In this document: one piece after another, positions 59,355 through 64,000 of the stretch
How positions within the stretch are numbered: the stretch's first letter is position 1
Layout: each line of letters begins with the position of its first letter
Source of the DNA: Fibrobacter sp. UWB13
Lineage (GTDB): Bacteria > Fibrobacterota > Fibrobacteria > Fibrobacterales > Fibrobacteraceae
Assembly (NCBI RefSeq): GCF_900177805.1
Contig: NZ_FXAX01000003.1
Coordinates: 186,001 to 250,000, forward strand
Direction of reading: 5' to 3'
DNA length: 64,000 bases
Translations under genes and position numbers: made by a program
Notes under the pieces: generated by a model
Told to the model about the DNA's origin: nothing
The model's input: the letters and a program-made list of their open reading frames with translations, nothing else
The model's database searches: none

Positions 59355-60644
59355 TTATCGTTTGTCGCGATCAATCCAAGCGCGTTCCGTCTTGCCAGTG
59401 TAAATCTGACGCGGACGGTTAATCTTGCTTTGCGGATCGTCGTGCATTTCCTTCCAGTGAGCAATCCAACCCGGCAAGCGTCCAATCGCGAACATCACCG
59501 TAAGCATGTTCGTCGGGATGCCCATAGCGCGGTAGAGAATGCCGGAGTAGAAGTCCACATTCGGGTACAGCTTACGTTCGACAAAGTAATCGTCCTTGAG
59601 GGCGGCTTCTTCGAGCTTGATAGCCACATCCAAAAGCGGGTCGTGAACGTGTTCGCGTTCGAAGACCTGGTACATGAGCTTCTTCAAGACTTTCGCGCGC
59701 GGGTCATAGCTCTTATAAACGCGGTGTCCAAAGCCAGAAAGACGGAACGGATCGTTCTTGTCCTTAGCCTTTGCCATCACCTGTTCAATCGTCATGCCGC
59801 TCTGCTGAATGCGGAGGAGCGTTTCGAGCACAGCCTGGTTTGCACCACCGTGGAGCGGCCCCCACAAGGCGCAAATGCCGGCGCAGATGCTTGCGTAAAG
59901 GTTAGCCTGAGAGCTGCCCACCATTCGAACGGTCGAAGTGGAGCAGTTCTGTTCATGGTCCGCATGGACAATGAGGAGCGTGTTGAGCGCCTTTTCCATA
60001 ATCGGATCCGGGTGGTACGGGCGAGCCTTACTGCTGAACATCATGTTCAAGAAGTTGCTGCAGTAGCTGCGTTCCGCTTCCGGGTACACGAACGGTTCAC
60101 CGATACTTGCCTTGTAAGCAAATGCGGCAATCGTGCGGATCTTGGAAATGAGACCAGCGGTCGTGAGTTCAAATGCACTTGCAATGTTTTCGTCGTCGTA
60201 AAAACGCGGCGTGAAAAGGCCCACAGCGTTCACCACGGACGAGAGAATACCCATCGGGTGGGCTCCCGGCGGCATTTCGCGGAAGAAGTGCAGCAAGTTC
60301 TCGTGCAACAAGGCATTTTCGGTCAAGAGCGTGCGGAAATGGCTCAACTGTTCCTGATTCGGGAGTTCACCGTAAATCAGGAGCCATGCGGTTTCCGGGA
60401 ACGTCGCCTTTTCAGCGAGATCCTCGATGGAATAACCGCGATAGCGCAAAATTCCCTTTTCGCCATTGACGTATGTGATGGCACTCTTGGTACTACCGGT
60501 ATTGAGGTAACCGTAGTCCAGCGTGACCAATCCAGTATCCTTGCGGAGTTTGCTTACATCAAGACCATGTTCGTTTTCAGTACCAGTTACAACGGGAAGT
60601 TCGTACTTCTTTCCGTCGTAATTCAGTATTGCTGTATCGGACAT
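59355..60644 (-). CDS. gltA: citrate synthase, type II
   Basis: 429 residues, the length of the hexameric Gram-negative type. It condenses acetyl-CoA and oxaloacetate. Active-site segments: GPLHGGANQAVLETL (catalytic His), LSGFGHRVYKSYDPRAKVLK (second His) and the YNTGSTKSAITYV-type N-terminal domain. GGAGG precedes the ATG. It follows the aminotransferase gene by 31 bases, so the two probably form one transcript that links citrate-cycle and amino-acid flux. Confidence 0.95.
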   Translation of the reverse strand: MSDTAILNYDGKKYELPVVTGTENEHGLDVSKLRKDTGLVTLDYGYLNTGSTKSAITYVNGEKGILRYRGYSIEDLAEKATFPETAWLLIYGELPNQEQLSHFRTLLTENALLHENLLHFFREMPPGAHPMGILSSVVNAVGLFTPRFYDDENIASAFELTTAGLISKIRTIAAFAYKASIGEPFVYPEAERSYCSNFLNMMFSSKARPYHPDPIMEKALNTLLIVHADHEQNCSTSTVRMVGSSQANLYASICAGICALWGPLHGGANQAVLETLLRIQQSGMTIEQVMAKAKDKNDPFRLSGFGHRVYKSYDPRAKVLKKLMYQVFEREHVHDPLLDVAIKLEEAALKDDYFVERKLYPNVDFYSGILYRAMGIPTNMLTVMFAIGRLPGWIAHWKEMHDDPQSKINRPRQIYTGKTERAWIDRDKR

Positions 60645-60675
60645 AAATCCTCCGTTTTGCGCGGCATCGCCGCAG

Positions 60676-61971
60676 TTAGGCTTTCATCGCTACAACGCAA
60701 TTATAGATATTTTCAAAGAGCTTGCCGAGCTTTTCGGTCGGAACTGCGCTGAATGCAATGCGGATAAGGCCAGAGAGCATGATCGTGCCCGTGCTGTAAT
60801 CCTTGATGAGTTTCTGGCGGAGTTCTTCGGCGTCAACGCCCTTCGGCTTGATGCACATAAAGTAACCGCTGTTGCACGGCATCGGGTCAAAGGCTTCCTT
60901 GTATTCCGGATGTGCGGCCAAGACTTCCTTGATGATGTCGTAACGTTTCTTCAAGGTGGCGTACTTTTCAGCCTTCTGCTGAGCGTATTCGGCGCTCTGG
61001 TAAGCGGCGAGCAAAATCTTCTGGCTGATGGACGGAGCATTAGAAATGTTGCCACGGACCGTACCGGCAGCCTTGTCTTCGAGAGCCTTGAGCTGTGCTT
61101 CAGTTGCACCCTTGAAACCGAAGGACATAAAGCCAACGCGGAAGCCCCAAACGTAGTCTTCCTTGGTCGGACCGTCGAGCTTCACGGCGAGGAGGTTTTC
61201 GTGAGCGTCCACGAGCTTCACAAAGAGGGATTCCTTCGTCACGCCTTCTTCGTAGACGAGACCAAAGTAAGCGTCGTCGAGGAGTGCGACAACCTTGTTA
61301 CCGGCAGCAGCGCATTCCGTGAGGATCTTTGCGATTTCGACAGCTTCCTTTTCGGTTGCGGTGTAACCCGTCGGGTTGTTCGGGAAGTTGAGGAGCACGA
61401 CCTTCTTGTCGGACTTGCTTGCAGCAAGGGCAGCCTTCAAGGCTTCCGTATCAAAACCACCGTTCTTGAAGGTGTTGAACGTCTTGATCTTTGCGCCACG
61501 GGCGTTTTCGAACACGAGTTCGTAGTTGTCCCAGTAGAGGTCCGGGATGATGACTTCGTCGCCAGCGTCGAGGAACATGTAACCGGCGCAGCTGATAGCG
61601 TGCGTCAAAGCACAGGTCACCACCGGGTTGCTGAAGTTCTTGGAAGCAAGCGTCGGGTTCTTCTTCACGACCTGGGCCTTCCATTCCTTGCGGAGATCCG
61701 GATTACCGAAGCTCGGAGCATAGAGGAAGGACTGTTTCGGGAGGTTCAGAGACTTGAGAACGCAATCCAAAACGAGCGGAGAGCCGTCATCTTCGAGAGC
61801 TGTACCGATAGTCGCATTGATGTCGGAGCCCTTGGCTTCGGCACCCTGGCCAAGAATACCCTTGCGCGGGAAGAAAATGGCCTTGCCCTGTTCAGAGAGC
61901 ATGTCAAGAACGCAGCAACCGTTAGCGGAGAGTTCTGCATTCAAAGCTTGAGCGAGAGGATTGTAGTTCAT
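60676..61971 (-). CDS. class I/II aminotransferase (aspartate/aromatic type)
   Basis: 431 residues from the ATG at 61971 (AGGA upstream; a TTG two codons earlier is also possible). Fold-type I PLP enzyme: LYAPSFGNPDLRKEWK, IIPDLYWDNYELVF, LLNFPNNPTGYT (PLP Asn), LLDDAYFG, and the Schiff-base Lys in KLDGPTKEDYVWGFRVGF. The substrate is probably aspartate or an aromatic amino acid, but this subgroup is not sharply defined. First gene of a likely operon with citrate synthase. Confidence 0.88.
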   Translation of the reverse strand: MNYNPLAQALNAELSANGCCVLDMLSEQGKAIFFPRKGILGQGAEAKGSDINATIGTALEDDGSPLVLDCVLKSLNLPKQSFLYAPSFGNPDLRKEWKAQVVKKNPTLASKNFSNPVVTCALTHAISCAGYMFLDAGDEVIIPDLYWDNYELVFENARGAKIKTFNTFKNGGFDTEALKAALAASKSDKKVVLLNFPNNPTGYTATEKEAVEIAKILTECAAAGNKVVALLDDAYFGLVYEEGVTKESLFVKLVDAHENLLAVKLDGPTKEDYVWGFRVGFMSFGFKGATEAQLKALEDKAAGTVRGNISNAPSISQKILLAAYQSAEYAQQKAEKYATLKKRYDIIKEVLAAHPEYKEAFDPMPCNSGYFMCIKPKGVDAEELRQKLIKDYSTGTIMLSGLIRIAFSAVPTEKLGKLFENIYNCVVAMKA

Positions 61972-61997
61972 TCTCAATGTCCTGTTTTGAAATTTCC

Positions 61998-62031
61998 GCG
62001 GGGCAATTTAGAAAAATTGCAAGCCCCCCGC
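61998..62031. promoter_or_regulatory. inverted repeat in the aminotransferase 5' region
   Basis: GCGGGG...CCCCGC encloses a second pair, CAATTT/AAATTG. It sits 27 bases before the start codon on the transcribed side, so it could be a leader hairpin or operator. Confidence 0.4.
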
Positions 62032-62048
62032 AAGATTAAAAGGACATC

Positions 62049-62090
62049 AAAAAAGAATTAATAATGGCTCTTCGCCAATAATTCTTTTTG
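62049..62090 (-). terminator. terminator of the HD-GYP membrane-protein gene
   Basis: A long hairpin (AAAAGAATTA..TGGC with GCCA..TAATTCTTTT) leaves a T-rich tract on the minus strand. Between it and the gene end lies a GC-rich stretch (62100-62200) of dispersed-repeat character with no gene. Confidence 0.65.
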
Positions 62091-62260
62091 AAAAATAAAA
62101 ATGCACGTCACGCGGGCGGGGCCCCAGCTCGGAGTTGCGAAGGCCGCACGGGCCCCTCCCTGCACCCTCCCCATCCTTGGCCGACGCTTTTGCACTCACA
62201 ACGATAAATCGTTATACATTTTTTGAAACAACTACACGCTGTGAAAAAAGATGTAAGATT

Positions 62261-64000
62261 TTAATCTTCAAACTTGGTTTTCATGATTTGTTCGACGGTT
62301 TCGCGGTTTTTCACGAACGCATCGACCACTTCCGGGTCAAAGTGCGTACCACTTTCCTCGGTAATAATGCGGAAAGCCTCATCCACCGAGAAAGCCTTCT
62401 TGTACGGGCGTTCCGAAACAAGCGCGTCATACACATCCGCGACCGCCATAATGCGGGCCGAAAGCGGAATATCCTTACCATTCAAACGCTCCGGATAGCC
62501 TCGCGAGCCATCCCACCATTCGTGGTGGCTGTAGGCAATTTCCTTCGCCATCTTGAGGTAAGCAGTCTCGCCCAGGTTCTTAGATGCACGCACGAGCATA
62601 TCACGGCCATAAACCGTATGCTTCTTCATTTCTGCAAATTCTTCGTCCGTCAGCTTGCCCGGCTTATTCAAAATTACATCAGAAATATTAATCTTTCCAA
62701 TATCGTGGAGCGGAGCCGCCACCGCAATCGTCGAAACAAAAGCATCGTCAATTTCAGGTTCCTTGCCATCGCGCTGCAACTGTCGCGCAATCAGCTCAGC
62801 ATAAGCCGCCGTACGGCGCACATGGCCACCCGTCGTCTCGTCGCGGTTTTCCACCATGTCGCCAAGCACCGTAATGATGTTCGTCTGGAGCGCCGCAATC
62901 GAGGCCGCCTGATACTCGGACTTGTTGATGTACAAATCAATTTCTTCGACCGCCTTGATAATCGCCGAATGCAGATTCTCAATTTCATTGCCCGTCACCA
63001 CCTCAAGACCCTTAATCTGGTCAATCGACGTCCGACGCCCTTCGCTACTGTCGTAGGCAAAGTTGTCCATTTCAAGCGTCATTTCGTGAATCGGGTAAAC
63101 CACTCTGCGGTTAGCAATCAAGATAGCCGTAAACACGATTGCGAGCAAAAGTCCAAACAGCGTCGAAAAAATCTTCGTGCAGAATAGCACCACGCTAATG
63201 CGAATCGCAGCGAGACTGAACTTGGTACAGACCGGATTCGGGGCCTCAGTACAGACAATCGAGACATCCCACTTGCCCGTCTCATGCATGCCCGGTGTAA
63301 TCGTCAAAATACGCGGATGCTTGCCTTTGAGATCATGAATGTACTCGTGAAGCGTCGCCGAATCCGCATTCTGGATAGCGTCCGACACAAGCCTGTTCAC
63401 CGATTCCGCCAAAAGCGTTGTCTCATGGATTTCCGCTTCGGAATACGTCTTGTAAGCGACCGCCGTAGCCACCACCGCAAGCGCAAAGCTCGACACGAAC
63501 AAGAGCGCCGTCACCTGGGCCTTAAGCGTATGGATTTCGTTCTTGGAACGGTAACGGTCTTCGTGCGAACGGCCAGAAACAGAATCAAACGCCTTGGTAA
63601 ACCAGCGTGGCGTCAAGCGAATCAGCACATAAGCCACAATAATCGAAATGGACTTATCCGGAATTTCCGTGCAGAAGTCCGCCAAAATCTGCGACAGAAG
63701 AACCGGAAGCCCGCTTTCGTGCAAAGCCGTCGCAATAGGCGTCACCACATTTTCGGCAATCTTAAAGTCAAAAAGGAAATACGAAAGCACCGAGCACGGA
63801 ATGCTCAAAATCATCAGCATTCCAAGCAGCAACGGCAAATGGGTTATCCTATTGAACGCCCCACGCTTCGCCGCAATCCCCGCGCACACGGCAATCATCA
63901 CGTTAATCGTGCCGTAGTAGAACGTCGAAGAATCAACGAAACCGCCAATGAAGTTCGTCAAAAACCCGACAATCGCGCCCGGGCTAAACCCGCCAATCAC
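62261..64000 (-). CDS. membrane HD-GYP phosphodiesterase (5' end outside the window)
   Basis: At least 579 residues; the frame runs off the right edge. The N-terminal part is hydrophobic with several helices and a GGF...FLTNFIGGFVDSSTFYYG pattern reminiscent of ECF-transporter S components. An extracytoplasmic segment with two Cys (VCTEAPNPVC) lies between helices. A helix and HAMP-like region and a coiled-coil follow. The HD-GYP domain is complete: ETTGGHVRRTAAYAELIARQL, HDIGKINISD and HHEWWDGSRGYPERLNG. It should hydrolyse c-di-GMP in response to an external or membrane signal. Confidence 0.88.
   Translation of the reverse strand: MIGGFSPGAIVGFLTNFIGGFVDSSTFYYGTINVMIAVCAGIAAKRGAFNRITHLPLLLGMLMILSIPCSVLSYFLFDFKIAENVVTPIATALHESGLPVLLSQILADFCTEIPDKSISIIVAYVLIRLTPRWFTKAFDSVSGRSHEDRYRSKNEIHTLKAQVTALLFVSSFALAVVATAVAYKTYSEAEIHETTLLAESVNRLVSDAIQNADSATLHEYIHDLKGKHPRILTITPGMHETGKWDVSIVCTEAPNPVCTKFSLAAIRISVVLFCTKIFSTLFGLLLAIVFTAILIANRRVVYPIHEMTLEMDNFAYDSSEGRRTSIDQIKGLEVVTGNEIENLHSAIIKAVEEIDLYINKSEYQAASIAALQTNIITVLGDMVENRDETTGGHVRRTAAYAELIARQLQRDGKEPEIDDAFVSTIAVAAPLHDIGKINISDVILNKPGKLTDEEFAEMKKHTVYGRDMLVRASKNLGETAYLKMAKEIAYSHHEWWDGSRGYPERLNGKDIPLSARIMAVADVYDALVSERPYKKAFSVDEAFRIITEESGTHFDPEVVDAFVKNRETVEQIMKTKFED

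Overview
This window looks like a Gram-negative chromosome of the Fibrobacter type. The evidence is an outer-membrane core (BamA followed by an OmpH/Skp chaperone, plus a second POTRA/beta-barrel protein), a CotH/lamin-tail lipoprotein with Ser/Pro/Gly-rich linkers, a type A RNase P RNA, and GC-rich housekeeping genes with a codon bias that leaves very long antisense shadow ORFs. The genus is an inference from gene style; there is no 16S rRNA or tRNA gene in the window.

Layout. 1-9.4 kb is mostly core: recG 3' end, a membrane protein and a barrel protein, rnpB, an orphan ABC-2 permease, a 217-bp phased repeat array, two small membrane proteins, ettA, a flavodoxin/DUF4405 pair and a CatB-like acetyltransferase. 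9.5-13.7 kb is an AT-rich insert with an AbiE-like nucleotidyltransferase pair behind inverted-repeat operators and a DUF262/DUF1524 protein. 13.8-26.0 kb is core again: recQ, ompH-bamA, a phenylacetate-CoA ligase with an ACT partner, a CotH lipoprotein and a ClC channel.

26.1-46.6 kb is a 20-kb defence island, with every gene on the minus strand. In transcription order it carries hsdM, an AlbA_2-type ATP-binding regulator, hsdS, SIR2, HerA, an unknown 204-aa protein, an FRG-domain protein, a small protein that may be HEPN-like, RhuM, HipB-HipS-HipT, hsdR, mcrB, mcrC and a frameshifted small gene. The type I R-M operon is split: about 8.6 kb of other defence and toxin-antitoxin genes lies between hsdS and hsdR. 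The five-gene SIR2-HerA-X-FRG-Y run is the best candidate for an undescribed or expanded defence system.

46.6-64 kb is core (nitroreductase, valS, ferredoxin/geranylgeranyl-reductase-like pair, ilvE, FIST-GGDEF-HD-GYP, citrate synthase, aminotransferase, HD-GYP membrane protein). It is interrupted by toxin-antitoxin remnants, nested GC-rich repeats, a second copy of the phased repeat array and a type II R-M pair next to an Rpn-type remnant. The two array copies (4784-5000 and 52517-52732) each have three 38-bp inverted pairs whose starts are 84 and 94-95 bp apart, so all half-sites fall on one face of the helix. This is the most striking non-coding signal here.
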